This document shows, piece by piece, positions 1 through 10,993 of a stretch of 64,000 nt of DNA. A model generated the notes under the pieces. It saw nothing but the letters and a program-made list of their open reading frames with translations. It did no database searches and had not been told where the DNA came from. The DNA comes from Ehretia macrophylla. Lineage: Eukaryota; Streptophyta; Magnoliopsida; Boraginales; Ehretiaceae. Location of the stretch: NCBI GenBank assembly GCA_037974665.1, contig CM075770.1:65917850-65981849 (forward strand), written 5' to 3'. Position numbers and translations under genes: made by a program. Position 1 is the first letter of the stretch; each line of letters opens with the position of its first letter.

Positions 1-552
1 TTGAGGGCACAATTCCTTTATGTGTTAACGGTTCACAGTCCCAGCCTAGAGAGATGGCCTATTCAAAATGCCCAATGGGTTTAACGATAACTCATCCGCT
101 TTAACAACGCAGCATCCTCGCAAGACGTGATATCGACGCATTGTAGGGCTCTCTAATGTCCGGCTAGAAAGGTTGTCGTCCTTTTAACTGCTCACGACGT
201 ACTATCCGGGACCCAAAAAAAGAGCAAAAGAAGAAAAGTGGCCCAAAACTGATGAAAACGTTCGATTTTGGGCTCTAAAAAAGGCACAGCGAGCAAGCTA
301 GTTGCCCCTGTCGTAGAGCTCTCGGAGAGATTTTCAACGGTATATTGTGCGCCGCGTAACTCCTTGCGGATCAAAAGTTATGGGCACCGGAGCGACGGAG
401 ACTTGGTCATAAGCCCTACGCCCTAGGTTTGCAGTCCCAGCTTCCACGTGAAGCGAAGTTCTCTTGCCCAAGGTGCCGAGGGATTCGATAATAGAGATGC
501 GGTGGATAAAGTATCTTGGCAACCCTAACCGGAGCAAAAAAAATTGAAAATG
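1..552 (-). repeat. Spacer at left window edge
   Basis: Almost a whole 5S spacer. It begins a few bases upstream of the 5' end of a 5S gene lying just outside the window and runs to the 3' end of unit 1. It contains the usual upstream flank, both palindromes and the T-run. No other gene is seen. Confidence 0.95.
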
Positions 553-670
553 GTGGTGCAACACGAGGACTTCCAGGGGGTCACCCATCTTAGTACTACT
601 CTCGCCCAAGCACGCTTAACTTTGGAGTTCTGATGGGATCCGGTGCATTAGTGCTGGTATGATCGCACCT
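553..670 (-). rRNA. 5S rRNA: 5S rRNA gene, unit 1
   Basis: Encodes 5S rRNA of the large ribosomal subunit, transcribed by RNA polymerase III. 118 nt: one G of nt 97-99 is missing. Other changes: C118A, G81A, G48A, G1A. Box A and intermediate element intact; possibly functional. Confidence 0.95.
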
Positions 671-1229
671 GTCATGTTGAGGGCACAATTCCATTATGTG
701 TTAACGATTCACAGTCCCAGCCAAGAGAGATGGCCCATTCAAAAGGCCCATTGGGCTTAACGACAACCCATTTGCTTTAACAACGCAGCATCCTCGGAAG
801 ACGTGATATCGACGCATTGTAGGGCCCTCTAATGTCCAGCGAATAAGGTTGTCGTACTTTTAACAGCTCACGACGTACGATTCGGAATGAAAAGACAAAT
901 CAAAATCAGAAAAATAGCCCGAAACTGATGAAAACGTTCGATTTTGGGCTCCAAAAATGGGCACGTCGAGCAAGCTAACTGCCCTCATCGTAGAGCTCTC
1001 GGAGAGCTTTCCAACGGTATACTATGCGCCACGTAACTCCTTACGGATCAAAATTTATGGCCACCGGAGCGACAGAGACCTGGTCACAAGCCCGACGCCC
1101 TCGGTTTACGGGCCCAGCCTCCATGTGATGCGAAGTTGTCTTGCCCAAGGTGCCGTGGGATTCAATAATAGAAATGTGGTGGATAATGTATCTTGGCAAC
1201 CCTAACCGGAGCAAAAAAAATTTTAAAGG

Positions 1230-1348
1230 GGGGTGCAAGACAAGGACTTCCTAGGGGGCCACCCATCCTAGTACTATTCTCGCCCAAGCACGCATAACTT
1301 CGGAGTCCTTATGGGATCCGGTGCATTAGTGTTGGTATGATTGCACCC
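1230..1348 (-). rRNA. 5S rRNA: 5S rRNA gene, unit 2
   Basis: Full length but with about ten changes: G110C, C107T, G97A, A90G, G72A, A55T, A42G, C39A, G17A, G7A. A55T is in box A and A90G in box C, so promoter strength is doubtful. Confidence 0.94.
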
Positions 1349-1905
1349 GTCATGTTGAGGGCACAATTCCTTTATGTGTTAACGGTTCACATTCCCAACC
1401 TAGAGAGATGGCCCATTGAAAAGGCCCAATGGGCTTAACGACAACCCATCTGCTTCAACAACACAGCATCCTCACAAGACGTGATATCGACGCGTTGGAG
1501 GGCACTCTAATGTCCCGCGGGTAAGGTTGTGGTCCTTTTAACAGCTCACGACGTACGATCTGGGATGGAAAAACATAGCAAAAGAAGAAAAGTAGCCTAA
1601 AATTGATGAAAACGTTCGATTTTGTTCTCCAAAAAGGGCACAGTGGCAAGCTAGCTGGCCCCGTCATAGAGCTCTCAGAGAGCTTTGCAACGGTATGTTG
1701 TGCGCCGCGTAACTCCTTACGGATCAAAAGTTATGGCCACCAAAGCGACGGAGACCTGGTCACATGCCCTACGCCCTCAGTTTGCTAGCCCGGCCTCCAC
1801 GTGAAGCGAATTTGTCTTGCCCAAGGTGCCGTTGGATTCGATAATAGAAATGTGGAGGATAAAGTATCTTGGCAACCCTAACCGGAGCAACAAAAATTGA
1901 AAAGG

Positions 1906-2024
1906 GGGGTGCAACACGAGGACTTCCCAGGGGGTCACACATCCTAGTAATACTCTCACCCAAGCACGCTTAAGTTCGGAGTTCTGATGGGATCCGGTGC
2001 ATTAGTGCTGGTATGATCGCACCC
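1906..2024 (-). rRNA. 5S rRNA: 5S rRNA gene, unit 3
   Basis: Full length; four changes: G86T (box C), G75T, C67T (intermediate element) and G51C (box A). Confidence 0.95.
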
Positions 2025-2583
2025 ATTATGTTGAGGGCACAATTCCTTTATGTGTTAATGGTTCATAGTCCCAACCTAGAGAGATGACCCATTCAAAAGG
2101 CCCAATGGGCTTAACGACAACCCATCCACTTCAACAATGCAGCATCCTCACAAGACGTGATATCGATGCATTGTAAGGCCCTCTAATGTCCCGCGAGTAA
2201 GGTTGTCATCCTTTTAACAGCTCACGACGTACGATCCGGGACGGAAAAACAGAGCAAACGAAGAAAAGTGGCCCGAAATTGATGAAAACATTCGATTTTG
2301 GGCTCCAAAAATTGGCACAACGAGCAAGCTGGTTACCCCCGTCGTAGAGCTCTCAGAAAGCTTTGCAACGGTATGTTGTGCGCCGCGTAACTCATTACGG
2401 ATCAAAAGTTATGGGCATCGGAGCGACGGAGACCTGGTCACAAGCCCTACGCCATCGGTTTGTGGGCCCAGCCTCCATGTGAAGCGAAGTTGTCTTGCCC
2501 AAGGTGCCGTGGGATTCGATAATAGAAATGTGGGGGACAAAGTATCTTGACAACCCTAACCGGAGCAAAAAAAATTGAAAAGT

Positions 2584-2702
2584 GGGGTGCAACGCGAGGA
2601 CTTCCCAGGGGGTCACCCATTCTAGTACTACTCTCGCCAAAGCACGCTTAACTTTGGAGTTCTGATGGGATCCGGTGCATTAGTGCTGGTATGATCGCAC
2701 CC
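2584..2702 (-). rRNA. 5S rRNA: 5S rRNA gene, unit 4
   Basis: Full length; T109C, G82A, G64T, G48A. Last complete unit before LTR insertion 1. Confidence 0.95.
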
Positions 2703-4400
2703 GTCATGTTGAGGGCACAATTCATTTATGTGTTAATGGTTCATAGTCCCAACGTAGAGAGATGGCCCATTCAAAAGGCCCAATGGGCTTAACGACAACC
2801 CATCTACTTCAACAACGCAGCATCCTAGCAAGACGTGATATCGACGCATTGTAGGGCCCCCTAATATCCTGCGAGTATGGTTGTCGTCCATTTAACAACT
2901 CACGAGGTACGATCTGGAATGAAAAAATAGAGCAAAAGAAGAAAAGTGGCCTGAAACTGATGAAAATGTTCGATTTTGGGCTCCAAAAAGGGCACAGTGA
3001 GCAAGCTGGCTGCCCCCTTTGTAGAGTTGTCGGAGAGCTTTGCAACGGTATGCTGTGTGCCGCGTAACTTGTGAGGCCCGACCCCGATTTGCGTGCAATA
3101 CCTCATTTCGTGTGTCCTGATCTAGATTTGCGTGCCTTGACCTAGGTTTAAGAATTGCGTTCATTTTATGTGCCATGCATTGAATTATGTGCATTCATTT
3201 AGGGTTGCGTGCATTTACTTGAAAAACGTGCGTTCGTCTCGTAGTTCGTGTCCTACCTCGTAGTGCATGCCCTAGACCTAGGAAAGCGTGCCTTCACACT
3301 AATCGAGAAAGCATCTTACACTGAACACTAGACTATTAAACAATCCTACAAAATCCACTATCAATATTATAATCCTAATTCAACTCACTAAAAGACAAAA
3401 ATCCACCAAACACAAAACATTCTTCATTCTTTATTCCTTATTCTTTTTGCACTTTCAAGACGCAATTAAATAATGATCAAAAGTTGACAAAATTCAGCAT
3501 TTTTAGTAGCCTTGGCCGACCCCTAGGTGGTGTTTATGCATGCTTATTCAATTCGACTTAATTCCTAGACATATTATGACATTCTATGACACAAATGCAT
3601 ACAAAATTGCTCAAAAATCTCCTCAATTCCTCACCATTCTCGACCAAACAATCATGCCCATGCTAGCAATTTTAAATTCCATATTGAAGACAGAAAAAAT
3701 CAGAATTTTGCTGCCCAAGGCCGACATGCTCATCAAAATTTGCAAGGCCTTCTTTTTTTTCTCTTTTTTTCTTTCATTTCTCTTTCTTTTGTATCTCTTC
3801 CCTCTCAATTTCCCTCTCTCTGTCTCGGCCTTGGCTGAGTTCTCTCCATCCTTAGCTCATCTTCTTCACACTATAGTCAACCAAGTTAAGCAACAAGCAA
3901 GGAATTCGAGCAAGCTAGCTAGAGTTCAAAAATCATACATGCCTGTCCTTGAAGTCTTCTATTTGGCCTAGGTAAGTTTCATGGCTTCCATTTCTTTTCT
4001 TCTTGTTCTAACCTCATGCATGTGCTGAGAGCTTGGTCACTAAGCTAGGAAAAATAGAGAAACTCTAGTTGGAATCTCGGCAAAGGAAGAAGAAGAAGAG
4101 ATTGAGCTTCAACAAGTTTTTGTGCATCTTCTTGGCTGTTTGCTAAGGTGAGGGCTAAAACCTTTTGAAATTCCTTCAAAAATTCACATGCATGCTCATA
4201 AATGTATGTCTTTGCTTCTGTACTTGAGTTATATGTTCGTTCATGAGCTTAAACAACCATGCATGGCAAGATCTTGGCTTGAAAGTGGTGATAGGTGAAG
4301 TCGGATTGTTGACAACTCTCTGACCAGTCTTTTTCGAGGTAAGTTTAGCTAGGCAAATGATGTTGAAAATGATTGAACATTGGTAGGTGACTAGTTTTGA

Positions 4401-4494
4401 CAGTTTTGAACATTAGTCGCAGAAATAGGCCGAAGCTAATTTTGACTCTAAGGTTCTCAAAATGGCAAAATTTTAAAATGTGTCCAAATCTGGA
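4401..4494 (+). repeat. Diverged direct repeat inside LTR 1, copy 1
   Basis: Runs from CAGTTTTGAACATT to GTCCAAATCTGGA and matches 4611-4704 (same length, 94 bp) with many mismatches, sharing the order CAGTT-GAA/GACATT, AGAAAT, GGC-AAGCTAA/GCTAAA, CTAAGG, TCCAAATCTGGA. It suggests an old local duplication within the LTR. Confidence 0.55.
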
Positions 4495-4610
4495 AATCTG
4501 GGAAAAATGAAGCAGGTTTTGGCAGATGCACTGACCTTGTAGAACGAACAAGATTTGACTCAGTTAATAATGTCCAAAATGTATGAAAATTTGTGTGATG
4601 CTATATTTTT

Positions 4611-4704
4611 CAGTTCTGGACATTTTTGTCAGAAATGGACTAAGGCTAAAACTGATCCTAAGGACCTAAAAAACGTCAATAACTGAAAAGTGTGCAAATC
4701 TGGA
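4611..4704 (+). repeat. Diverged direct repeat inside LTR 1, copy 2
   Basis: Partner of 4401-4494; begins CAGTTCTGGACATT and ends GTGCAAATCTGGA. The two copies start 210 bp apart. Confidence 0.55.
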
Positions 4705-5534
4705 CAGTTTTGTGCTATTCCACTGTTTCGGCTATATCTAATGATCCCGAACTCCAATTGATGCAAGGTTTGTTTTTGATTTTAGTTAACTTCTTAATCT
4801 GTAATTTGACATCTTATTCACTGGATTTGGAGATTTTTTGGTTATCCTATTGATTGTGAGAAAACAGCCTATTGCAGTAAAGGTTTCACTTAGTTATATG
4901 CTTGGAAAATTGTTGTAACCTCTCTTGTGGTACTAATTGCTTGGAATTGTGGTGTTGGGATGTTGTGTGGACTGTTTTGAGTAATTGAGGATGTTTGAAT
5001 TGAATGATGCATGACTTGAGAATGATCTTGAGTTGACTTAGGGTTCAATCACACGGTTAAGCATGAAACGGAAACCCTAATGACTAGGTAGTCTTGCTAA
5101 GTGTTGATCATTTGGATATTGTGTGGAAATTATATGCTTAGTGGGCTGCCCGTAAATGTCTTATAACTTCAAATGTGATTTTGACCATTGCATGTTGACA
5201 AATAAGCTTTTCTTGTACCCGAACCCATGTTGATGTCATTGCATGTTGAATAATCTTATCACTTGATCACGTGGGCTTCGTAATGAGTTATATGGCCTGT
5301 TTTACGTGTGTTACATGGCTTCCCGTTTAATTTTCATATAACTCTATATACCTTTCAAGTAAAATTTCCTGTCTTATCGTGCCCTGCTTGTTTACCTGTC
5401 AATGTGCAATCTTATGACTGTCCGGAGGAAACCTACTTTGTTGTTCTCCTACTGTGATATATTACCTGTCATAAATGTGCATTTCATACAAGGCTGCAAC
5501 CTTTCCTGTCGGCATGGTAGCGATCACGCACACC

Positions 5535-5747
5535 GGGCGGCATCGGGCTTACCGGTGCACCCGTGACTACCATGGTCCCATTCCCTCTCTCGCTTGGGGG
5601 CTAGAATTCCTCGGAGAGTTGGCTCGTAGGATTTCAGGCTACTTCCGGAGTACACCCACCTGGCGTGTTTTGGGGATGTTTTGAAGTCGGCCGCAACAAC
5701 TGGTTTCGGAACTGATCTGAGAGCAAAAGCTCAATGTATCCTTTTTA
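5535..5747 (+). other. Block shared by the three LTRs (LTR 1)
   Basis: Starts with GGGCGGCATCGGGCTT, contains TCCGGAGTACACCCA (5644-5658) and ends TGTATCCTTTTTA (5735-5747). The same ordered landmarks occur in LTR 2 (reverse strand) and, more diverged, LTR 3. Downstream (about 5915-5975) come TCAC and CAGGTAC landmarks also seen in LTR 3. Confidence 0.65.
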
Positions 5748-6810
5748 CTATGTGTATAAGTACTCTCGCATGGTTCCTAGAGAACCTCGGGGAGGAAAGA
5801 CTGGTATTTCTATTCCTGTACTTGTATTATTGTTATATTCATGCTTGCAAAAGGATTTCATAAGTTGAACCGGAAAATGAGTTTCAAAACCTATTTCTCG
5901 TTCCCCCTCGCTGAGTTCATAAGGACTCACCCTCTTTTATCATCTCAGCTGAAGAAGACCCAGAACAGGTACCCAAGGACGGTGTGGCTAATGATGAACC
6001 CCTGGAGTGATTGCCTGTCATTGTTTGCTTTGCTTGAATATGGCTACTTGTGAACTTTATGTTACTTGAAGACTATTTCCTTTTATGTTGCTCAATGTTG
6101 TGATGTAAAAGACCCCTATTGTAATTTGCGGTCAAATTTTGGTTTGTACTTATATTAAGTAGACTGTTGCTAGACATTACTATGATCGTTTTGCTTTATT
6201 ACCGCTAGTATCTATCATAGGTTATGACGTATTAGTACAGGACTAAGTAAATGAACTTATTCAATCTTAAACAGGTACTCGCTAACGAGGATAAACAAAC
6301 AAACGAGACATAGTATCATGCTAGGTTATAAATCAAATGAGACATCAAGATAACCAATAGGCGTTTCAATTGATGATAAATAGCAATCTTTGTTGGAAAT
6401 GAACTTGAGATAGTAAATTTTGAGGCGTTTAGAGAGTTAGGTAAAACTAAAGAGCCCAATTACAGCCGTTATACTGCCGGTTTTCAGGAAAGCTTTGGAG
6501 TTTAGGCTAAAAAAAATAACTGTTAAAACTTCATAAACAGTTAAGTATGTGATATTACCTGAATGTTTAGTTCACACCCTAGTCTAACCTTATAGGCCGG
6601 GTTGGGGCATGACATAACACCTTACGGATCAAAAGTTATGGGCACCGGAGTGACAGAGACCTAGTCACAAGCCCTATGCCCTCGGTTTGCTGGCCCAACC
6701 TCCACGTGAAGCGAAGTTATCGTGCCCAAGGTGCCGTGGGATTCGATAACAGAAATGTGGTGGATAAAGTATCTTGGCAACCCTAACCGGAGCAAAAAAA
6801 TTTGAAAAGG

Positions 6811-6929
6811 GGGGTGCAACATGAGGACTTCACAGGGGGTCACTCATCCTAGTACTACTCTCGCCCAAGCACACTTAACTTCAGAAATCTAATGGGATCC
6901 GGTGCATTAGTGCTGGTATGATCGAACCC
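6811..6929 (-). rRNA. 5S rRNA: 5S rRNA gene, unit 5
   Basis: Full length. Carries the GATTT variant (C44T, A43T, A42T with C47T and C39T) shared with unit 15, plus G108A, G98T, G86A, C57T, G5T. Its downstream spacer is interrupted by LTR insertion 1, about 190 bp past the gene's 3' end. Confidence 0.94.
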
Positions 6930-6991
6930 GTCATTTTGAGGGCACAATTCCTTTACGTGTTAACGGTTCACAGTCCCAGCCTAGAGAGATG

Positions 6992-7015
6992 GCCCATTCA
7001 AAAGGCCTAATGGGC
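6992..7015. repeat. Spacer palindrome GCCCATT/AATGGGC (representative)
   Basis: A 7-bp inverted repeat, GCCCATT at 6992-6998 and AATGGGC at 7009-7015, with a 10-base loop. It recurs at the same place in most spacers, about 60-90 bp upstream of the 5S start. Function unknown; it may be a protein-binding or structural site. Confidence 0.6.
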
Positions 7016-7251
7016 TTAACGACAACCCATCCACTTCAACAACGCAGCATCCTTGCAAGACGTGATATCGATACGTTGTAGGGCTCACTAATGTCCCGCG
7101 AGTAAGGTTTTCGTCCTTTTCATAGCTCACGACGTACGATCTGATACAGAAAAATAGAGCAAAAGAAGAAAAGTGGCCCGAAACTAATGAAAACATTCGA
7201 TTTTGGGCTCCAAAAAGGGTATAGTGTGCAAGCTAGCTGCCCCCGTCGTAG

Positions 7252-7266
7252 AGCTCTCGGAGAGCT
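7252..7266. repeat. Spacer palindrome AGCTCT-CGG-AGAGCT (representative)
   Basis: A perfect 6-bp inverted repeat around a 3-base loop in mid-spacer, found in most units. Many changes elsewhere in the spacer leave it intact. Function unknown. Confidence 0.6.
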
Positions 7267-7470
7267 TCGCATTGGTAAGTTGTGCGCCGCGTAACTCCTT
7301 ACGGATCAAAAGTTATGGGCACCGGAGCGACAGAGAACTAGTCACAAGCCTTACGCCATCGGTTTGCGGGCCCAGCCTCCACGTGATGCGAAGTTGTCTT
7401 GGCCAAGGTGCTGTGGGATTCAATAATAGAAATTTGGTGGATAACGTATCTTGGCAAGCCTAACCGGAGC

Positions 7471-7485
7471 AAAAAAAATTGAAAA
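7471..7485 (-). terminator. Pol III terminator T-runs (representative, unit 6)
   Basis: Two bases past the 3' end of the RNA the minus strand reads TTTT, then CAA and a run of eight T. RNA polymerase III stops at four or more T. The pattern is conserved across the array; unit 26 has lost the long run and unit 29 keeps only the TTTT. Confidence 0.85.
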
Positions 7486-7487
7486 GG

Positions 7488-7606
7488 GGGGTGCAACACG
7501 AGGACTTCCTAGGGGGTCACCCATCCTAGTACTACTCTCGCCCAAGCACGCTAAACTTCGGAGTTCTGATGGGATCTGGTGCATTAGTGCTGGTATGATC
7601 GCACCC
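7488..7606 (-). rRNA. 5S rRNA: 5S rRNA gene, unit 6
   Basis: Full length and close to consensus: G97A, A54T, G30A. Upstream TATA-like box, C at -1 and T-runs all present, so this is a good candidate for a working copy. Confidence 0.96.
7510..7557 (-). promoter_or_regulatory. 5S internal control region (representative, unit 6)
   Basis: The Pol III type 1 internal promoter recognised by TFIIIA lies inside the gene: box A at RNA nt 50-64 (7543-7557), intermediate element at nt 67-72 (7535-7540) and box C at nt 80-97 (7510-7527). Box boundaries come from known 5S genes. In this copy A54T falls in box A and G97A at the edge of box C. Confidence 0.8.
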
Positions 7607-7633
7607 GTCATGTTGAGGGCACAATTCCTTTAT
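7607..7633 (-). promoter_or_regulatory. 5S upstream promoter elements (representative, unit 6)
   Basis: On the minus strand the bases just before the RNA start show C at -1, a GC pair at -14/-13 and a TATA-like ATAAAG at -27 to -22 (plus-strand CTTTAT at 7628-7633). Plant 5S genes are known to use a TATA-like box near -28, GC near -12 and C at -1, so the arrangement fits within a base or two. The same flank precedes nearly every copy; some copies read CTCTAT instead of CTTTAT. It is missing at units 68 and 75. Confidence 0.8.
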
Positions 7634-8164
7634 GTGTTAACGGTTCACAGTCCCAGCCTAGAGAGATAGCCCATTCAAAAGGCCCAATGGGCTTAACGAC
7701 AGCCCATCTGCTACAACAACGCAGCATCCTCACAAGACATGATATCAACGCATTGTAGGGCCCTCTAATGTCCCGTGAGTACGGTTGTCGTCCTTTTAAC
7801 AGCTCACGACGTACGATCTGGGATGGAAAAACAGATCAAAAGAAGAAAAGTGGCTTGAAACTGATGAAAATATTCGATTTTGGGCTCCAAAAACGGGAAT
7901 AGTGAGCAAGCTGGCTGCCCCCGTCGTAGAGCTCTCAGAGAGCTTTTCAACGGTATGCTATGCGCCTCGTAACTCCGTACGGATCAAAAGTTAAGCGCAC
8001 CGGAGCGACGAAGACCTAGTCACAAGAACTACGCCCTCATTTGCGGGCCCAGCTTCCACGTGAAGCGAAGTTTTCTTGCCCATGGTGCCTTGGGATTCGA
8101 TAATAGAAATGTGGTGGATAAAGTATCTTGGCAACCCTAACCGGATTAAAAAAAATTGAAAACG

Positions 8165-8282
8165 GGGGTGCAGCACGAGGATTTCCCAAGGGGTCACCCA
8201 TTCTTGTACTACTCTTGCCAAGCGCGCTTAACTTCGGAGTTCTGATGGGATCCGGTGCATTTGTGCTGGTATGATCGCACCC
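8165..8282 (-). rRNA. 5S rRNA: 5S rRNA gene, unit 7
   Basis: 118 nt; one G of nt 64-66 (end of box A) is deleted. Also T111C, G102A, C95T, G82A, T79A, G68A, T59C, T21A. Probably weak or inactive. Confidence 0.93.
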
Positions 8283-8840
8283 GTCATGTTGAGGGCACAA
8301 TTCCTCTATGTGTTAACGGTTCACAGTCCTAACCTAGAGAGATGGCCCATTCAAAAAGCCCAATGGGCTTAACGACAACCCATCTGCTTCAACAACGCAG
8401 CATCCTCGCAAGACGTGATATCGACGTGTTGTAGGGCCCTCTAATGTCCTACGAGTAATGTTGTCATCCTATTAACAGCTCACGACATACGATCTGGAAT
8501 GAAAAAACAGATCAAAAGAAGAAAAATGGACTGAAACTGATGAAAACATTCAATTTTGGGCTTCAAAAAGGGCACAACGACCAACCTAGCTGCCCCCGTC
8601 GTAGAGCTCTCGGAGATCTTTGCAATGGTATGCTTTGCGTCGCGTAACTCCTTATGGATCAAAAGTCATGGGCAACGGAGCGACGGAGACTTGGTCACAA
8701 GACCTACACCCTCGGTTTGCGGGCCCATCCTCCACGTGAAGCGCAGTTGTCTTGCCCAAGGTGCCGTGGGATTCGATAATAGAAATGTGGTGGATAAAGT
8801 ATCTTGGCAACCCTAATCGGAGCAATAAAAATTGAAAAGG

Positions 8841-8959
8841 GGGGAGCAACACGAGGACTTCCCAGGGGGTGACCCATCCTAGTACAACTCTCTCCTAAGC
8901 ACGCTTAACTTCAGAGTTTTAATGGGATCCGGTGCATTAATGCTGGTATGATCGCACCC
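8841..8959 (-). rRNA. 5S rRNA: 5S rRNA gene, unit 8
   Basis: Full length; member of a variant type shared with units 20 and 24 (A115T, G89C, C67A, G64A, C47T, G41A, C20T), plus A74T and C39T. The intermediate element and box A edge are altered. Confidence 0.94.
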
Positions 8960-9519
8960 ATCATGTTGGGGGCACAATTCCTTTATGTGTTAACGGTTCA
9001 CAGTCCCAGCCTAGAGAGATGGCCCATTCAAAAGGCCCAATGGCCTTAACGGCAACCCATCCGCTTCAACAACGCAGCATTCTCGCAAGACGTGACATCA
9101 ATGCGTTGTAAGGCCCTCTAATGTCCCGCGAGTAAGGTTGTCGTCCTTTTAACAGGTCACGACGTACAATCTGGGACGGAAAAAAAAAAGCAAAAGAAGA
9201 AAAGTGGCCTGAAACTGATGAAAACGTACGATTTTGGGCTACAAAAATAGGCACAACGAGCAAGCTGGTTGCCCCTGTCGTAGAGCTCTCGGAGAGCTTT
9301 TCTACATTATGCTGTACGCCGCGTAACTCCTTACGGATCAAAAGTTATGGGCACCGGAGCGACGGAGACCTATTCACAAGCCCCACGCCATCGGTTTGCA
9401 GACCCAGCCTCCACGTGAAGTGAAGTTGTCCTGCTCAAGGTGCCGTGGGATTCGATAACAGAAATGTGGAGGGTAAAGTATCTTGGCAACCCTAACCGGA
9501 GCAACAAAAATTGAAAAGG

Positions 9520-9638
9520 CGGGTGCAACACGAAGACTTCCCATGGGGTCACCCATCCTAGTACTACTCTCGGCCAAGAACGCTTAACTTCGGAGTTCTG
9601 ATGGGATCCGGTGCATTAGTGCTGGTATGATTGCACCC
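9520..9638 (-). rRNA. 5S rRNA: 5S rRNA gene, unit 9
   Basis: Full length; C119G, C105T, C95A, G66C, G60T, G7A. The gene is identical to unit 21, 8146 bp away. Confidence 0.95.
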
Positions 9639-10196
9639 ATTATGTTGAGGGCACAATTCCTCTATGTGTTAACGGTTCACAGTCCCAACCTAGAGAGATG
9701 GCCCATTGAAAAAGCCCAATGGGCTTAACAACAACCCATCTGCTTCAACAATGCAGCATCCTCGCAAGACGTGATATCGACGCGTTGTTGGGCCCTCTAA
9801 TATCCCGTGAGTAAGGTTTTCATCCCTTTAACAGCTCACGACGTATGATCCAGGACAGAAAAACATAAGAAAAGAAGAAAAGTGGCCCGAAACAGATAAA
9901 AACCTTCGATTTTGGGGTCCAAAAAGTGCACCGCGAGCAAGCTAGCTGCCCCCGCCATAGAGCTCTCGTAGAGCTTTCTTACAGTATGCTGTGCACCGCG
10001 TAACTCCTTACGGATCAAAAGTTATGGGCACCGGAGCGACGGAGACCTGGTCACAAGCCCTACGCCCAAGGTTTGTGGGCCCGGCCTCCACATGAAGCGA
10101 AGTAGTCTTGACCAAGGTGCCGTGGGATTTAATAAAAGAAATGTGGTCGATAAAGTATCTTGGCAACCCTAACCGGAGCAAAAAAAATTGAAAAGA

Positions 10197-10315
10197 GGGG
10201 CGCGACCCGAGGACTTCTCAGAGGGTCACCTATCCTTGTACTACTCTTGCCCAAGCACGCTTAACTTCGGAGTTCTGTTCAGAGACGGTGCATTAGTGCT
10301 GGTATGATCGCACCC
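10197..10315 (-). rRNA. 5S rRNA: 5S rRNA gene, unit 10
   Basis: Full length but with about 13 changes: A115G, T111C, T109G, G98A, C94T, G85A, T79A, G68A, and a cluster at nt 31-38 (T38A, C36G, C35T, A32C, G31T). A decayed member of the unit 12/22/27 type; probably not functional. Confidence 0.92.
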
Positions 10316-10874
10316 GTCACGTTGAGGGCACAATTCCTTTATGTGTTAACGGTTCACAATCCCAGCCTAGAGAGATGGCCCATTCAAAAGGCCTAATGGG
10401 CTTAACGACAACCCATCCGCTTCAACAATGCAGCATCCTCGCATGACGTGATATCGATGCATTGTAAGGCTCTATAATGTCCTGCGAGTAAGGTTGTCGT
10501 CCTTTTAATAGGTCACGACGTACGATTCGGGACGAAAAAATAGAAAAAAAAAATAAAACTCGCCCGAAACTTATGAAAACATTCAATTTTGGGCTCCAAA
10601 AACAGGCACAACAAGCAAGCTGGTTGCCCACGTCGTAGAGCTCTCGGAGGGCTTTACAACAATATGTTGTGCGCCGCGTAACTCCTTACAGATCAGAAGT
10701 TAAGGGCACCGAAGCGACGGAGACCTGGTCACAAGCCCTACACCATCGGTTTGCCAGCCCAGCCCCCACGTGAAGCGAAGTTGTCTTGCCCAAGGTGCCA
10801 TGGGATTCGATAATAGAAATGTGGAGGATAAAGTATCTTGGCAACCCTAACCGGAGCAACAAAAATTGAAAAGA

Positions 10875-10993
10875 AGGGTTCAACACGAGAACTTCCCAGG
10901 GGGTCACCCATCCTAGTATTACTCTCGCCCAAGCATGCTTAACTTCAGAGTTCTGATGGGATCCGCTGCATTAGTACTGGTATAATCGCACCC
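10875..10993 (-). rRNA. 5S rRNA: 5S rRNA gene, unit 11
   Basis: Full length; C119T, C114A, C104T, G75A, G58A, C47T, C28G, C18T, C10T. G75A is shared with units 23 and 28, and C28G with unit 28. Confidence 0.94.

Larger units (their letters stand above)
1..3069 (-). repeat. 5S rDNA tandem array, block I (units 1-4)
   Basis: Four head-to-tail 5S units with starts 676-678 bp apart, genes on the minus strand. The spacers hold, reading along the plus strand from a gene's 5' end: an upstream flank with a TATA-like box, a short palindrome GCCCATT...AATGGGC, a purine-rich stretch (GAGCAAAAGAAGAAAAGTGG), a palindrome AGCTCT-CGG-AGAGCT, a conserved stretch around ACGGATCAAAAGTTATGG, and an A-run (terminator T-run on the gene strand) before the next gene. 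No other gene is seen in the spacers. The block ends at the target-site duplication of LTR insertion 1, inside the spacer that belongs to unit 5. Confidence 0.97.
3070..6614 (+). mobile_element. LTR insertion 1, probable solo LTR (Ty3/gypsy-like)
   Basis: A 3545-bp block unrelated to 5S DNA splits the spacer of unit 5. It begins TGTGAGGCCCGACCCC and ends GGTTGGGGCATGACA, flanked by the 5-bp duplication TAACT (3065-3069) and TAACA (6615-6619; one mismatch). Removing block plus one flank restores the normal spacer and a 677-bp unit. It shares a block with insertions 2 and 3 (5535-5747). Inside are a GCGTGC-rich start (about 3085-3290), a pyrimidine-rich tract (3749-3828), a GAA-repeat (4087-4101), a 94-bp diverged duplication (4401-4494, 4611-4704) and a possible TATA box (CTATATA, 5344-5350). 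No reverse transcriptase, integrase, primer-binding site or second LTR is visible, so I infer a solo LTR. Ends and length suit long-LTR Ty3/gypsy lineages; the exact lineage is unproven. Confidence 0.75.

Noticed and set aside
3540..3971. 143-codon open frame inside LTR 1
   Set aside because: It covers a pyrimidine-rich low-complexity tract and shows no retroelement motif; LTRs are normally non-coding.
3070..6614. Cassandra-type TRIM element (which carries 5S-like sequence in its LTRs) as the source of the array or insertions
   Set aside because: None of the insertions contains 5S-like promoter sequence, they are far longer than Cassandra LTRs, and the array genes are full 5S units with normal spacers.
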